Source: Paracoccaceae bacterium (GTDB taxonomy: Bacteria; Pseudomonadota; Alphaproteobacteria; Rhodobacterales; Rhodobacteraceae). From it: DNA of 32,730 nt. The position numbers were made by a program, and so were the translations under genes. Within the stretch, counting starts at the first letter, position 1. Each line of letters begins with the position of its first letter. This document shows, in pieces, positions 8,231 through 17,143 of this stretch. The stretch spans positions 1-32,730 of the forward strand of contig JAHRVG010000038.1 in assembly GCA_019090795.1 (NCBI GenBank), given 5' to 3'. A model generated the notes under the pieces. The model was not told where the DNA came from. It saw only the letters and a program-made list of their open reading frames with translations, and did not search any database.

Positions 8231-9124
8231 TTAACTATCCGCCTTTTTTGCCACCCAGTAGGCATTGTGTCGCGCACGCAGTTCTTCATAGGATTTCACC
8301 CGCTTGGCGGCCGCGTGCCCGCCCCGTTTCACCAGCAGCGCCAACAGGGTTTCCAGAACCGCCGTGATACCGACAAAACTGGCGAAATGGTGGCTGCTTT
8401 GGGTCGCAGCGACCAGCACCGCTTCGGGATGTAGTTTTGGTGAAACCACATCGGAATCGGTGATCAGGATCAGTTTCACGCCGCGTTGCTGGGCAAATTC
8501 GCAGGCGGCAATGGTTTCGCGTGAATAGGGCATGATGGTGATGGCAATCAGTACATCACCTGGCCCAGCGGTGTTCAGCTCGTCAATCGCTGAACTCATG
8601 TTGCGCGGGATCAGTTGTAGCGTGGGCAGCGCCATACTGCCAACATACTGAAAATAATAGGCCATGGCATAGCTGGCCCGCATGGCCGTCAGATACACCG
8701 TATCCGCGGCCAGCAAGGTATCGACAACCTGTTCCAGCACGCGCGGTGACAGACGATCCAATGAATGTTGCACCGCCGCCAGTGATTTAAGAGCCACATT
8801 GGCCTGAACTTGCCCTGTCGCGCTGTTTTCACGCAGCGTTTCAATCCAGTGTTGCGGATCAATGGTATCGGTGGGGGAAACCAGCGCGCTGCGAAACGGC
8901 TCGCGCAATGCATCATAGCTGTCAAACCCCAGCTGATCGGCCATACGCACCAATGTATAGGTGCTGACCCCTGATTTGCGCGCCGTTTCACGGATCGGAT
9001 CAAGGCCGAAATCTGCCGGAAAGTCGATGATATATTTCGCGACATTGCGCAGCGCAGGCGAGAGTGCAGCAATGTTGGTTTTCAGCTTTGCAATGGTCCG
9101 CGCTTTTAGGCTGGGGTCCATCAT
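8231..9124 (-). CDS. MurR/RpiR-family transcriptional regulator
   Basis: DNA-binding regulator of 297 residues. An N-terminal HTH_6 domain (about 1-80; ALSPALRNVAKYIIDFPADFG, then RKSGVSTYTLVRMADQLGF) is followed by a C-terminal SIS domain (about 125-260; DTVYLTAMRASYAMAYYFQY, GPGDVLIAITIMPYSRETIAA). SIS domains usually sense phosphosugars. The gene begins immediately after the glpK stop (TAG then ATG, no gap), so it is co-transcribed and probably translationally coupled. Two ATG codons stand in a row at 9124 and 9121, and either may be used. By context it probably responds to glycerol-3-phosphate or a related phosphorylated compound and controls glpK or polyol genes; this is inference. Glycerol control by an RpiR member is less usual than by GlpR of the DeoR family. 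Confidence 0.9.
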   Translation of the reverse strand: MMDPSLKARTIAKLKTNIAALSPALRNVAKYIIDFPADFGLDPIRETARKSGVSTYTLVRMADQLGFDSYDALREPFRSALVSPTDTIDPQHWIETLRENSATGQVQANVALKSLAAVQHSLDRLSPRVLEQVVDTLLAADTVYLTAMRASYAMAYYFQYVGSMALPTLQLIPRNMSSAIDELNTAGPGDVLIAITIMPYSRETIAACEFAQQRGVKLILITDSDVVSPKLHPEAVLVAATQSSHHFASFVGITAVLETLLALLVKRGGHAAAKRVKSYEELRARHNAYWVAKKADS

Positions 9125-10624
9125 CTAGCTGCCCGCAGGACGGGTGAGCGTACGTCCCACCGCGTCCAGCCAGCCATCGTAAAGCACCTGCCGCCGGGTC
9201 GTATCCATATTCGGCTCAAATTGGCGGTCCCTGCGCCAGTTGGCGGCAAAATCTGCTTGGTTGGGGTAAATGCCCGCCTGCATTCCGGCCAGCCATGCAG
9301 CCCCCAACGCTGTGGTTTCCAGCACCTTGGGCCGATCCACAGCGGCCCCTAGAATATCGGCCAGAAACTGCATGGTCCAGTCACTGGCGGCCATGCCGCC
9401 GTCTACCCGCAGTACCGCCGCGTTGTCACCCGCCCCCCAATCCGATTGCATTGCTTCCATCAAATCGCGGGTTTGATAACCCACACATTCCAGTGCCGCA
9501 CGGGCAAATTCGGCGGGGCCGGAGTTGCGCGTCAAACCATAGATCGCGCCGCGACACTCTGCATCCCAATAGGGCGCACCAAGGCCGGTAAAGGCAGGCA
9601 CCAGATAAAGCGACTGGTTGGGATCGGCGTTTTCCGCCAACTTTTGCGTATCGGGTGCGGATTTGATAATTTTCAACCCGTCGCGCAGCCATTGCACCGC
9701 CGCACCGGCAATAAAGATCGAGCCTTCCAGCGCATAAGTGGTCTTGCCGTCCAGTTGATAGGCAATGGTTGTTAGCAGCCGGTTTTTGCTGGCTACCATG
9801 GTTTTGCCGGTATTCAGCAGGGCAAAACAGCCTGTTCCATAGGTGGATTTCATCATTCCGGCCTCAAAACAGGCCTGCCCGATGGTGGCCGCTTGCTGAT
9901 CGCCCGCAACCCCTAGAATTGGAACCTCACTACCTAGAATATCCGCCGTGGTTACGCCGTAATCTGCAGCACAATCGCGCACTTTTGGCAGCATGTTCAT
10001 CGGTACTTCCAGCAGGTCGCAAATCACCGGTTCCCAGCGTCCACGCTTGATATCATAGAGCATGGTGCGCGACGCATTGGTGGCGTCGGTTGCGTGTACC
10101 GCGCCCCCTGTCAGTTTCCAGATCAGGTAACAATCAACGGTGCCGAACAGCAAATCTCCCTTTGCTGCGCGCGTTCTCGCACCGGGCACATTGTCCAGTA
10201 TCCACTTGACCTTGGTGCCCGAAAAATACGGGTCCAGCAACAATCCGGTGTGGCGGGAAATCATCTGCTCCAGCCCGCGTTCTTTCAGCGCTGTGCAAGT
10301 GTCAGAGGTGCGCCTGTCCTGCCAGACAATGGCGTTGTAAACGGGCTCGCCTGTCGTTTTATCCCAGACAATCGTGGTTTCGCGCTGGTTGGTAATGCCG
10401 ATCGCCGCAATGTCGCTGGCAGCAATGCTCGTGTCTTTCATCACCTGTCGGCAGGTCTGCACCGTGGTATTCCACAGATCATCCACGCTGTGTTCAACCC
10501 ATCCAGATTGCGGAAAATGCTGGGTGAATTCCTGCTGCGCGATTTTATGTACCTGCATATCCGCGTCAAACAGAATGGCACGGGTTGAGGTCGTTCCCTG
10601 ATCAATAGCGAGGATAAAAGTCAT
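9125..10624 (-). CDS. glpK: Glycerol kinase
   Basis: Phosphorylates glycerol to sn-glycerol-3-phosphate with ATP in the cytoplasm (FGGY family). From the ATG at 10624, with AAGGA eight bases upstream, it has 499 residues, close to E. coli GlpK. The open frame reaching 10738 adds 38 residues with no family support. Motifs: [11 protein letters not shown] (6-16) phosphate-binding loop, [20 protein letters not shown] with the glycerol-contacting arginine and glutamate, [10 protein letters not shown], the catalytic [21 protein letters not shown], and the FGGY signature region [20 protein letters not shown]. No transporter or glpD is present in the window. The regulator gene follows directly. Confidence 0.97.
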   Translation of the reverse strand: MTFILAIDQGTTSTRAILFDADMQVHKIAQQEFTQHFPQSGWVEHSVDDLWNTTVQTCRQVMKDTSIAASDIAAIGITNQRETTIVWDKTTGEPVYNAIVWQDRRTSDTCTALKERGLEQMISRHTGLLLDPYFSGTKVKWILDNVPGARTRAAKGDLLFGTVDCYLIWKLTGGAVHATDATNASRTMLYDIKRGRWEPVICDLLEVPMNMLPKVRDCAADYGVTTADILGSEVPILGVAGDQQAATIGQACFEAGMMKSTYGTGCFALLNTGKTMVASKNRLLTTIAYQLDGKTTYALEGSIFIAGAAVQWLRDGLKIIKSAPDTQKLAENADPNQSLYLVPAFTGLGAPYWDAECRGAIYGLTRNSGPAEFARAALECVGYQTRDLMEAMQSDWGAGDNAAVLRVDGGMAASDWTMQFLADILGAAVDRPKVLETTALGAAWLAGMQAGIYPNQADFAANWRRDRQFEPNMDTTRRQVLYDGWLDAVGRTLTRPAGS

Positions 10625-10753
10625 GGCGGCATCCTTTTGGTTTCGCCAATTCAACGCCAAGGAAAGCGGAATATCAAGCCACCAAAGAAATCCTTTTGTT
10701 GTTTGCGAAAATTCGGCTACCGATAGGAGAGTTGACACCGGAAGGAGAAAACC
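10625..10753. promoter_or_regulatory. Divergent control region glpK / doeA
   Basis: 129 bases containing both promoters. A good ribosome-binding site (GGAAGGAG) serves the plus-strand gene and AAGGA serves glpK. No strong operator palindrome is seen beyond the short CGAA-AA-TTCG near 10708-10717. Confidence 0.4.
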
Positions 10754-11935
10754 ATGCCCAATGTTGATCTACCGTTTTTAAGAACCGAATATGCCGAGCG
10801 ACTGGCCAAAACCCGCATCGCCATGGACGCTGGCGGAATTGATGTTTTGTTCTGCTGTGACCCTTCCAATATGGCGTGGCTCACCGGCTATGACGGCTGG
10901 AGCTTTTATGTGCATCAGGGGGTGATTATCGGCCCTACGGGAGATCCGGTTTTTTGGGGCCGTGCCATGGATGCGGTGGGGGCTTCTAAAACCGTTTACA
11001 TGGATCAATCCAACATTACTGCCTATTCCGATGATTACGTTATGTCGAGCGAGCGCCACGCCATGCAGCATCTCGCAGGTGTTTTACGTGATCTGGGCTG
11101 GGCGGGGCTGCGGATGGGTGTCGAGATGGAGAATTATTATTACACCGCCAAGGCCCATGCGGTCTTGAACGATGAACTCGGCGATAGGTTTACGGATGCC
11201 ACTTTGCTGGTGAACCACCTGCGCGGGGTGAAATCGGAAACCGAGCTGCTTTATATGCGCCGCGCTGCGCGCATTGTGGAAAACATGCATGCCAAGATTT
11301 TCGAAGTGTTCGAGCCGGGCAAGCGCAAAAACGAAGTGGTGGCGGACATCTATCACACCGCAATCTGGGGCACGGAGGAGTTCGGCGGTGATTACGCCGC
11401 GATCTGCCCGCTGGTGCCCACGGGGGACGAGGCGGCGGCAGCGCATCTGACCTGGAGCGATAAACCCATCCCCAACAACTCCGGCACCTTTTTTGAGATC
11501 GCCGGTTGCCATCGTCGCTATCACGCGCCGCTGTGCCGCACCATCTGGCTGGGAGAACCGCCCCGCGATGTCAGCTTTGCCGAAGAGGTGGTGCTGGAGG
11601 GCATTGCAGCGGGTATTGACAAGGCACGTGTCGGCAACACGGCGGGGGATGTAGCGCGGGCGTTTTACGCGGTGCTGCAAAAACACGGCGTCCCGCGCGA
11701 GGGGCGTTGTGGCTATCCCATTGGACTGAGCTATCCACCCGACTGGGGTGAGCGCACCTATTCGATCCGCACCGATGATGAAACCGAGTTTCAGGAAAAC
11801 ATGACATTCCACTTTATGACCGCGCTGTGGATGCCTGATTGGGGGCTGGAAATCACCGAACCGTTGCGTATTCAGGCGGAGGCGGCAGCGGAACCGCTGG
11901 CCGATTATCCGCGCCAGTTGTTTGTGAAAAACTAG
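10754..11935 (+). CDS. doeA: Ectoine hydrolase-like M24 protein (DoeA/EutD)
   Basis: Predicted cytoplasmic hydrolase that opens the ectoine ring to N-acetyl-2,4-diaminobutyrate, the first step of ectoine use as carbon and nitrogen source. It is a 393-residue pita-bread (M24/creatinase-like) protein with creatinase N-terminal and peptidase M24 domains. Segments I associate with DoeA/EutD are [20 protein letters not shown] (35-54), [17 protein letters not shown] (319-335) and [20 protein letters not shown] (350-369). Glu248 in GTFFEIAG is the likely match to the glutamate reported to contact ectoine in EutD. The metal ligands of true M24 peptidases are not evident. It is not DddP, which lacks these segments and is longer. 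The start ATG has AGGAG six bases upstream. It abuts the next gene, an M20 deacetylase. Confidence 0.85.
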   Translation: MPNVDLPFLRTEYAERLAKTRIAMDAGGIDVLFCCDPSNMAWLTGYDGWSFYVHQGVIIGPTGDPVFWGRAMDAVGASKTVYMDQSNITAYSDDYVMSSERHAMQHLAGVLRDLGWAGLRMGVEMENYYYTAKAHAVLNDELGDRFTDATLLVNHLRGVKSETELLYMRRAARIVENMHAKIFEVFEPGKRKNEVVADIYHTAIWGTEEFGGDYAAICPLVPTGDEAAAAHLTWSDKPIPNNSGTFFEIAGCHRRYHAPLCRTIWLGEPPRDVSFAEEVVLEGIAAGIDKARVGNTAGDVARAFYAVLQKHGVPREGRCGYPIGLSYPPDWGERTYSIRTDDETEFQENMTFHFMTALWMPDWGLEITEPLRIQAEAAAEPLADYPRQLFVKN

Positions 11936-13090
11936 ATGGACCGGTTAGAGGAAACCATCGCAGTTCTGGATCGCCTGATTGCCTTTCCGACAGTTTCTTG
12001 TGACAGCAATTCGGAGTGTATCGACTGGATTGCCGAATATCTGGGCAGGCTGGGTGCCAAATGCACCCTAACCTCTGACACTCCGGGCAAGGCCAACTTG
12101 TTTGCGACACTTGGTCCTGATGTGGCGGGGGGCGTGATCCTGTCGGGCCATACCGATGTGGTGCCGGTCGTGGGGCAAAACTGGGCTTCTGATCCGTTCC
12201 AATTGCGCCGTGAAAACGGTATTCTCTATGGGCGCGGCACTTGTGACATGAAGGGGTTTATCGCAGCCGCACTGGTGACGGCCAAATATTGTGCGAGGCA
12301 GGGTTTGCACCGCCCGCTGCATCTTGCCTTTACTTATGACGAGGAAATCGGCTGCTTAGGCGCGCGGGTGCTGGTGGACGAAATGATCAAATCGGGTGTG
12401 CAGCCCGCAGCCTGTATTATAGGTGAGCCGACATCAATGGGGATCATAGAAGCGCATAAAGGCTGTTGCGAATACAGTTACGAATTCAAAGGCCTAGAGG
12501 GTCATTCCAGCTTGCCGGATCTCGGTGTCAATGCGCTTGAATATGCCAGCAGATATGTTGCCCGCCTGATGGAGTTGCGCGCGGCACTACCGGATCGCGC
12601 CCCAGAAGGCTGCCGCTTTGATCCGCCCCATTCAACCCTGCAAATCACCGGCCTGCGTTCTGGAATTGCCCATAACGTGATCCCTGCGCTGGCCCAGGTC
12701 GATTGGGAAATGCGTCCGGTACAGGAAAGTGATCGTGCCTATATTCGCGCGGCGATAGCCGAGTATGTGACAACCGTCCTGCGCCCGCAAATGCAGGCGG
12801 CAAATTCGGCTTGTGATATCACCGAGGTTTTCGCCAGCGAGGTGGACGGTCTTGAACCTGATCCAGGTAGCGAGGCCATTCGCATAGTCCGCTTCCTGAC
12901 CGGTGCCAATGAAACCGGTGTTGTGTCCTTTGGCACCGAGGCAGGCCTGTTTCAGAAAGCCGGTATCAGCTCGGTGATTTGTGGCCCCGGTTCGATTGAA
13001 CAGGCCCATAAACCGGATGAATTTGTGAGTGAAGAACAGCTCAACACCTGCCTGAAAATGCTTGCAAAACTGGGCGAGACCCTAACTTGA
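11936..13090 (+). CDS. argE: ArgE-like M20 N-acyl-amino acid deacetylase
   Basis: Zinc-dependent amidohydrolase of the acetylornithine deacetylase type, 384 residues, cytoplasmic. Metal and catalytic residues are visible: SGHTDVVPV (H72, D74), GRGTCDMKG (D104), TYDEEIGCLGA (general base E136, ligand E137), CIIGEPTSMGIIEAHKG, and a C-terminal GSIEQAHKPDEF histidine. The central dimerisation lid runs about 180-290. The start ATG follows the doeA stop TAG with no gap and no good ribosome-binding site of its own, implying coupled translation. Context suggests it removes the acetyl group from the DoeA product, N-acetyl-diaminobutyrate, a close analogue of N-acetylornithine. This is inference: the known partner DoeB belongs to the AstE/aspartoacylase family. 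It could equally be the cell's arginine-pathway enzyme. Confidence 0.9.
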   Translation: MDRLEETIAVLDRLIAFPTVSCDSNSECIDWIAEYLGRLGAKCTLTSDTPGKANLFATLGPDVAGGVILSGHTDVVPVVGQNWASDPFQLRRENGILYGRGTCDMKGFIAAALVTAKYCARQGLHRPLHLAFTYDEEIGCLGARVLVDEMIKSGVQPAACIIGEPTSMGIIEAHKGCCEYSYEFKGLEGHSSLPDLGVNALEYASRYVARLMELRAALPDRAPEGCRFDPPHSTLQITGLRSGIAHNVIPALAQVDWEMRPVQESDRAYIRAAIAEYVTTVLRPQMQAANSACDITEVFASEVDGLEPDPGSEAIRIVRFLTGANETGVVSFGTEAGLFQKAGISSVICGPGSIEQAHKPDEFVSEEQLNTCLKMLAKLGETLT

Positions 13091-13389
13091 TTCTGCTACC
13101 GCCTTGCCATCCCTCTCGCTGAGATCAGGCTACAATTGAAATAATTTCAAGCCGCCGCACGCAAGACAAGCCGCGTCATGAACTAATCCGAGACGTTTAA
13201 GCAACATCTACACGGATTTCACAATTTTGGCGTGGATGTCTAATTTATCGACAGGACTGTAGGGCAATGTGTTTCCGCGTGGTTTCCCAAGTTCTAACTG
13301 TAGCCTAAAAAAATCCATCGGTATATCGAGATGTGTGCAATAATTGCTCAGGTTCAGTTTTCAAATGCAATACAGTCAGGGGAAATCAA
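13091..13389. other. Intergenic region before YCII gene
   Basis: 299 bases, AT-richer than the genes. It contains a palindrome TTGAAAT-A-ATTTCAA (13136-13150) and otherwise no gene. An upstream in-frame extension of the YCII frame (to 13333) has no ribosome-binding site. Confidence 0.55.
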
Positions 13390-13698
13390 ATGTCAAAATT
13401 TATTCTCGTTTATTATGGAGGCGGAGAAATTACGTCACCGGAACAGGGAGCGGCGCATATGGCCGCGTGGCAGGCATGGATGCAAGGGTTAGGGGAGGCA
13501 GTTGTCGATCCGGGGATGCCAGCTGGGGCTTCAAAAACTGTCAGTGCCGAGGGCGTTGTCGATGGTGGCGAGGTGTCGGGAATCACCGTCCTGCAAGCCG
13601 ATACCATGGCGGCGGCCGTGGAAATGGCGCAAGCCTGCCCCCATCTTGATCTCGGTGGTACAATTGAGGTGGCGCAGGCGATGGATATGCCGATGTAG
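13390..13698 (+). CDS. YCII-domain protein
   Basis: Small 102-residue cytoplasmic protein of the YCII/DGPF dimeric alpha-beta-barrel family. It opens with MSKFILVYYGGGEI and shows the family pattern of an HMAAWQAWMQGLGEAVVDPG helix-and-turn, then a GEVSGITVLQADTMAAAVEMA strand-helix and the CPHLDLGGTIEVAQAMDM end. Family members are loosely linked to dehalogenation or oxidative chemistry, and many have no known substrate. The start at 13390 is chosen because AGGGGA lies about seven bases upstream and because family homology begins there. It stands alone, with its stop three bases from the convergent ggt stop. Confidence 0.88.
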   Translation: MSKFILVYYGGGEITSPEQGAAHMAAWQAWMQGLGEAVVDPGMPAGASKTVSAEGVVDGGEVSGITVLQADTMAAAVEMAQACPHLDLGGTIEVAQAMDMPM

Positions 13699-13701
13699 CG
13701 T

Positions 13702-15438
13702 TTACTGCCCCAGCACAATCCCCTCGCGGCGCGGGTCAGCGCCGCCTTTCAGGCCTTTACCAATGGAAATCCCGTGCAGGCCAGAGGTGATTGCCTTTTG
13801 TTTTACCTTAAAGCCTAGGGCCTCCAGTTGCGGAGCCATCACCGTGCCAAATGCGCTGTCTTCCACTTCGTAGGTACCAAAACGGTTCACTAGGCGGGGC
13901 ATTGAAATTGCTTGCTGGATATCCATCCCCCAATCCAGATGCGCAATAAGGGTCTGGGCCACAAAACCAATGATCCGGCTGCCACCCGGCGAGCCGATCA
14001 CCAGCACCGGCTTGCCATCCCGCAGCACAATTGTGGGCGACATAGAGGAGCGCGGCCGTTTTCCCGGTTCCACCCGATTGGCAATCGGCCAGCCGTTATT
14101 GTGGCTTGTAAACGAGAAATCCGTCAACTCGTTATTGAGGAGAAAACCGCCCACCATCAGACGCGAGCCAAAGATGTTCTCAACCGTCGTAGTCATTGAC
14201 AAAGCGTTGCCGTGACTGTCGACAATAGAAATATGGCTGGTCGAGGGGAATTCTATCGAAATATCCTCGCCCAAAAGCACTCCATGGTCATATTCCGGCT
14301 GACCTGCCGCGACTTTGCCCAAGGCTTTATCGGTGCCAAGCAATCCCGAACGCGTCGCCAGATAGCCCGCATCCAGCAGGCCCCGCACCGGCACCGGCAC
14401 AAAATCCATATCTGCCATGTAACGCCCGCGATCTGCAAAAGCGAGGCGCGTGGCATCGCCGATCAAGCGCCAGCTTTGCGCGCTGTCCTTGCCAAGTGCA
14501 GCCAGATCATAGGGTTCCACTAGTTTCAAAATCTGCCCCACCGTCAGGGCACCCGAGGAGGGCGGACCCATACCGCAAACCTGATTGGCGTGGTAATCCA
14601 CGCAAACGGCGGGCCGCTCTTTGATACGGTAAATCGCCAGATCAACCAATTCAAGAACGCCCGGATTGGCTGCGCTTTGCACGCGTGCCACGATTTTTTT
14701 CGCTAGCGGACCAGAGTAAAAAACCGCAGCCCCGTTCTTGGCCATGTTTTCAAGTGTTTCTGCATAGCCGGGGTTCTTCAATATTTCTCCCGCTTGTAAC
14801 GGCTGCCCGTCTGGCAGAAAATAGGCCGCCGTATCCGGAGCAATGGCCAATCGTTCCGCATCCAACTTTATTGATCGCGCCAGACGTTCGGAAACAACAA
14901 ACCCGTCTTGCGCAAGCTTGCGGGCAGGTTCCAGTAATTCTGGCCAACTGGCATTGCCCCACCGGGCGTGGGCCTCTTGCATCAGCAATGGCGTGGCGGG
15001 AACCCCGACAGAACGCCCGCCAACGACAGCCTCAAAGAACGAGAGCGGTTTACCGTTGTCATCCTGAAATAGCCGCGGGGTTGCAGCAAGGGGGGCGGTT
15101 TCGCGCCCGTCCAGCGTGGTCATTTGGCCCGAGGCCGCATCATACCAAACCAGAAATGCGCCGCCACCAAGGCCCGAAGATTGCGGCTCCACCAAACCCA
15201 GAACGGCCTGCGCCGCGACCATCGCATCCGCCGCAGAACCGCCTTTGGCCAGCACTTGCGCACCCGCCTCGACCGCCAGAGGATTGGCGGCTGAAATCAT
15301 CCAGCGTTGGGCCTCAACCGCGATGCCCTGTTGTTTGGCGATCAGCGCCTTCGCGCGATTTGCCTGATCACCGGCGGCAAGGGGGCCGCTGGTGATCAAG
15401 GTCAGAATGGTAAGGAAAAGTAATTTCAACCGGTTCAT
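13702..15438 (-). CDS. ggt: Gamma-glutamyltransferase, periplasmic
   Basis: N-terminal-nucleophile hydrolase that cleaves gamma-glutamyl bonds of glutathione and related peptides, or transfers the gamma-glutamyl group. From the ATG at 15438 it has 578 residues, near E. coli Ggt (580). Residues 1-22 form a signal peptide (basic start, LLFLTILTLIT core, ending PLAA), so it is exported. The autoprocessing site lies in FPSTSHISIVDSHGN, with Thr400 as new N-terminus and nucleophile. Substrate residues include the DGRETAP arginine (112), PRSSMSPTI and the GSPGG oxyanion loop. All key residues appear intact. A frame reaching 15540 has no better start. It is divergent from a gamma-glutamyl hydrolase gene. 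Confidence 0.96.
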   Translation of the reverse strand: MNRLKLLFLTILTLITSGPLAAGDQANRAKALIAKQQGIAVEAQRWMISAANPLAVEAGAQVLAKGGSAADAMVAAQAVLGLVEPQSSGLGGGAFLVWYDAASGQMTTLDGRETAPLAATPRLFQDDNGKPLSFFEAVVGGRSVGVPATPLLMQEAHARWGNASWPELLEPARKLAQDGFVVSERLARSIKLDAERLAIAPDTAAYFLPDGQPLQAGEILKNPGYAETLENMAKNGAAVFYSGPLAKKIVARVQSAANPGVLELVDLAIYRIKERPAVCVDYHANQVCGMGPPSSGALTVGQILKLVEPYDLAALGKDSAQSWRLIGDATRLAFADRGRYMADMDFVPVPVRGLLDAGYLATRSGLLGTDKALGKVAAGQPEYDHGVLLGEDISIEFPSTSHISIVDSHGNALSMTTTVENIFGSRLMVGGFLLNNELTDFSFTSHNNGWPIANRVEPGKRPRSSMSPTIVLRDGKPVLVIGSPGGSRIIGFVAQTLIAHLDWGMDIQQAISMPRLVNRFGTYEVEDSAFGTVMAPQLEALGFKVKQKAITSGLHGISIGKGLKGGADPRREGIVLGQ

Positions 15439-15586
15439 TTTGTCAGCCCCCTGTGTTGATATCAAGAATAGCTCCTTGCATGAAAGAGGCAAGCAGATCC
15501 TGTCCACGCGACACCAGCAAGGCTTGCATCTGGCGCTCATTGTGCAATAACGCGGGGCAGAAATATCCCCGCATATGAGGTATCAA
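15439..15586. promoter_or_regulatory. Divergent control region ggt / puuD-like
   Basis: 148 bases shared by two divergent genes acting on gamma-glutamyl compounds. No clear operator was found. GGGGG precedes the ggt start and GAGG precedes the plus-strand start. Confidence 0.35.
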
Positions 15587-16324
15587 ATGTCCCGCCCTCT
15601 CGTTGGCATTATCGGTAACGCCTATTCTATCAATGACGATTATCCGGTGCAGGCAGCGGGTGTTCACAATATCGAGGCGGTGTCGCAGCTGGTAGAAGCA
15701 ACTACGCTGATTGTGCCATCTTTGCCCCAAGCAAATGATATCGACCATCTGGTCGAGGCGCTGGACGGCTTTGTTTTCACTGGCGCGCGACCCAATGTGC
15801 ACCCGGAAGAATATGGCGAGGTAGAAACCGAGGCGCACGGCACTTTCGATCGTGATCGCGACCGTACTACCTTGCCGCTGATCCGCGCCTGCGTCGAACG
15901 CGGTGTGCCGGTGCTGGGGATTTGCCGGGGCTTTCAAGAATTCAACGTAGCATTCGGCGGCACTTTGCACCCCGAAATCCGCGATCTGCCGGGGCGCGAC
16001 AATCATCGGATGCCCCCTGACGGAACGATTGAGGAAAAATTCGCTCCGCGTCATGAAATTCTCCTGACCAAAGGCGGCAAGTTTGAGGCAGTATTTGGGG
16101 CGCAAATGGTGATGACCAACTCGCTGCACGGCCAGGGTATTTGCAAGGCAGGCCCGCGTGTGGTGGTTGAGGGCTATGCGCCTGATGGCACTCCGGAAGC
16201 GATTCACATCAGGGACGCATCGAATTTTGCCATGGCGGTGCAATGGCATCCGGAGTGGAATGCGGCGGCAGACGTGGTGTCGCGGCCCTTATTTCATGCA
16301 TTCGGCGCCGCGCTGGCAAGGTAA
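15587..16324 (+). CDS. Class I glutamine amidotransferase-like gamma-glutamyl hydrolase (PuuD-like)
   Basis: Peptidase C26 family, 245 residues, cytoplasmic. Members hydrolyse gamma-glutamyl-GABA in putrescine breakdown or related gamma-glutamyl amides. The catalytic triad is visible: Cys113 in GVPVLGICRGFQEFNVAFGG, and His221 with Glu223 in VQWHPEW. The oxyanion or substrate loop FTGARPNVHPEEYG and NSLHGQGI are typical for PuuD. I start at 15587 because GAGG lies six bases upstream; an ATG at 15575 overlaps that ribosome-binding site. No puuA, puuB or puuC is present here, so the role in putrescine use is not assured. Its neighbour across the divergent region is ggt. Confidence 0.9.
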   Translation: MSRPLVGIIGNAYSINDDYPVQAAGVHNIEAVSQLVEATTLIVPSLPQANDIDHLVEALDGFVFTGARPNVHPEEYGEVETEAHGTFDRDRDRTTLPLIRACVERGVPVLGICRGFQEFNVAFGGTLHPEIRDLPGRDNHRMPPDGTIEEKFAPRHEILLTKGGKFEAVFGAQMVMTNSLHGQGICKAGPRVVVEGYAPDGTPEAIHIRDASNFAMAVQWHPEWNAAADVVSRPLFHAFGAALAR

Positions 16325-16340
16325 TAGCGCCGTGCAGGGC

Positions 16341-16368
16341 TGCCAAGGGGCCAGAAACCCGCTTGGCA
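16341..16368 (+). terminator. Hairpin after puuD-like gene
   Basis: TGCCAAG and CTTGGCA form a perfect 7-bp stem, extended inside by GGG/CCC, 17 bases after the stop. There is no T run behind it, so it is a candidate 3' end structure only. Confidence 0.4.
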
Positions 16369-16420
16369 ATGGTTGCGCAAAAAGGGTAGGGTCCGGCGCA
16401 AGTTAACGGGAGAAACGTGC

Positions 16421-17095
16421 GTGAGCGAAACTGATTCCTTCATCGAGGAAGTGACCGAAGAGGTCCGCCGCGATAAATTATTCGGCTATCTGAAGAAATA
16501 CGGCTGGATTGCTGTTGTTGTTGTGGTCGGGGCCGTGGGCACCACCGCCTTTTTGGAATGGCAAAAGGCACAGAAGAGCGCGGCGGCGCAAAATCTGGGC
16601 GATTTGTTCCTTGCCGCAACCGGGCAACCTGATGCTGCTGCACGCGCTAAAACGCTTGAAGCTGTTGGGGCAGAGGCCGGAGACGCGCAGGTTTTGGTAG
16701 AGTTGCGCCGCGCAGCCGAATTAGCTGCTTCTGGCGATAAAGCTGCCGCTTTGGCCGTGCTGGATCAGGTGGTGGCGGATGCGCCAAATGCACTCTATCG
16801 TGATTTGGCGACACTCAAGGCCCTGATGTTGCGCGGAAAAGACATGGATCAGGCGGTGCGCACGCAAGCTTTGGCTGGCTTGGCGCAGCCCGGACAGGCT
16901 TTTCGTCCTCTGGCGATGGAACAGCAGGCGATTATGGCGATGGAAACCGGGGACAACGACAAGGCGCTCGCTGTGTTGACAGACGTGTTTCTGGATTCCC
17001 AAGCAACCTCGGCCCTGCGCGGGCGTGCCCAACAGATGATTGTTGCTTTGGGGGGCGAAGTTCCGGCCAGCCCGGAATTGCAATTGGGGCAATAA
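16421..17095 (+). CDS. YfgM-like membrane-anchored TPR protein
   Basis: 224-residue protein with a short cytoplasmic N-terminus, one membrane helix (about 29-46; YGWIAVVVVVGAVGTTAF) and a periplasmic alpha-helical TPR-like domain with Ala/Leu-rich helices (TPR_21/YfgM type). E. coli YfgM associates with the Sec translocon and periplasmic chaperones. The GTG start at 16421 is chosen because GGGAG lies about nine bases upstream; the open frame reaches back to 16373 without a ribosome-binding site. The N-terminus SETDSFIEEVTEEVRRDKLF is typical of alphaproteobacterial members. It leads the YfgM-BamB-Der run, an order also seen in other proteobacteria. Confidence 0.88.
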   Translation: MSETDSFIEEVTEEVRRDKLFGYLKKYGWIAVVVVVGAVGTTAFLEWQKAQKSAAAQNLGDLFLAATGQPDAAARAKTLEAVGAEAGDAQVLVELRRAAELAASGDKAAALAVLDQVVADAPNALYRDLATLKALMLRGKDMDQAVRTQALAGLAQPGQAFRPLAMEQQAIMAMETGDNDKALAVLTDVFLDSQATSALRGRAQQMIVALGGEVPASPELQLGQ

Positions 17096-17143
17096 CCCTG
17101 CACAATAAGCAAAAGAGCAAGACCTAGAACGGGTGGCATTGAG

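Noticed and set aside
10754-11935. DMSP lyase DddP, also an M24-fold protein in Roseobacters
   Set aside because: Length and the [17 protein letters not shown] and [16 protein letters not shown] segments fit ectoine hydrolase; DddP hallmarks are absent.
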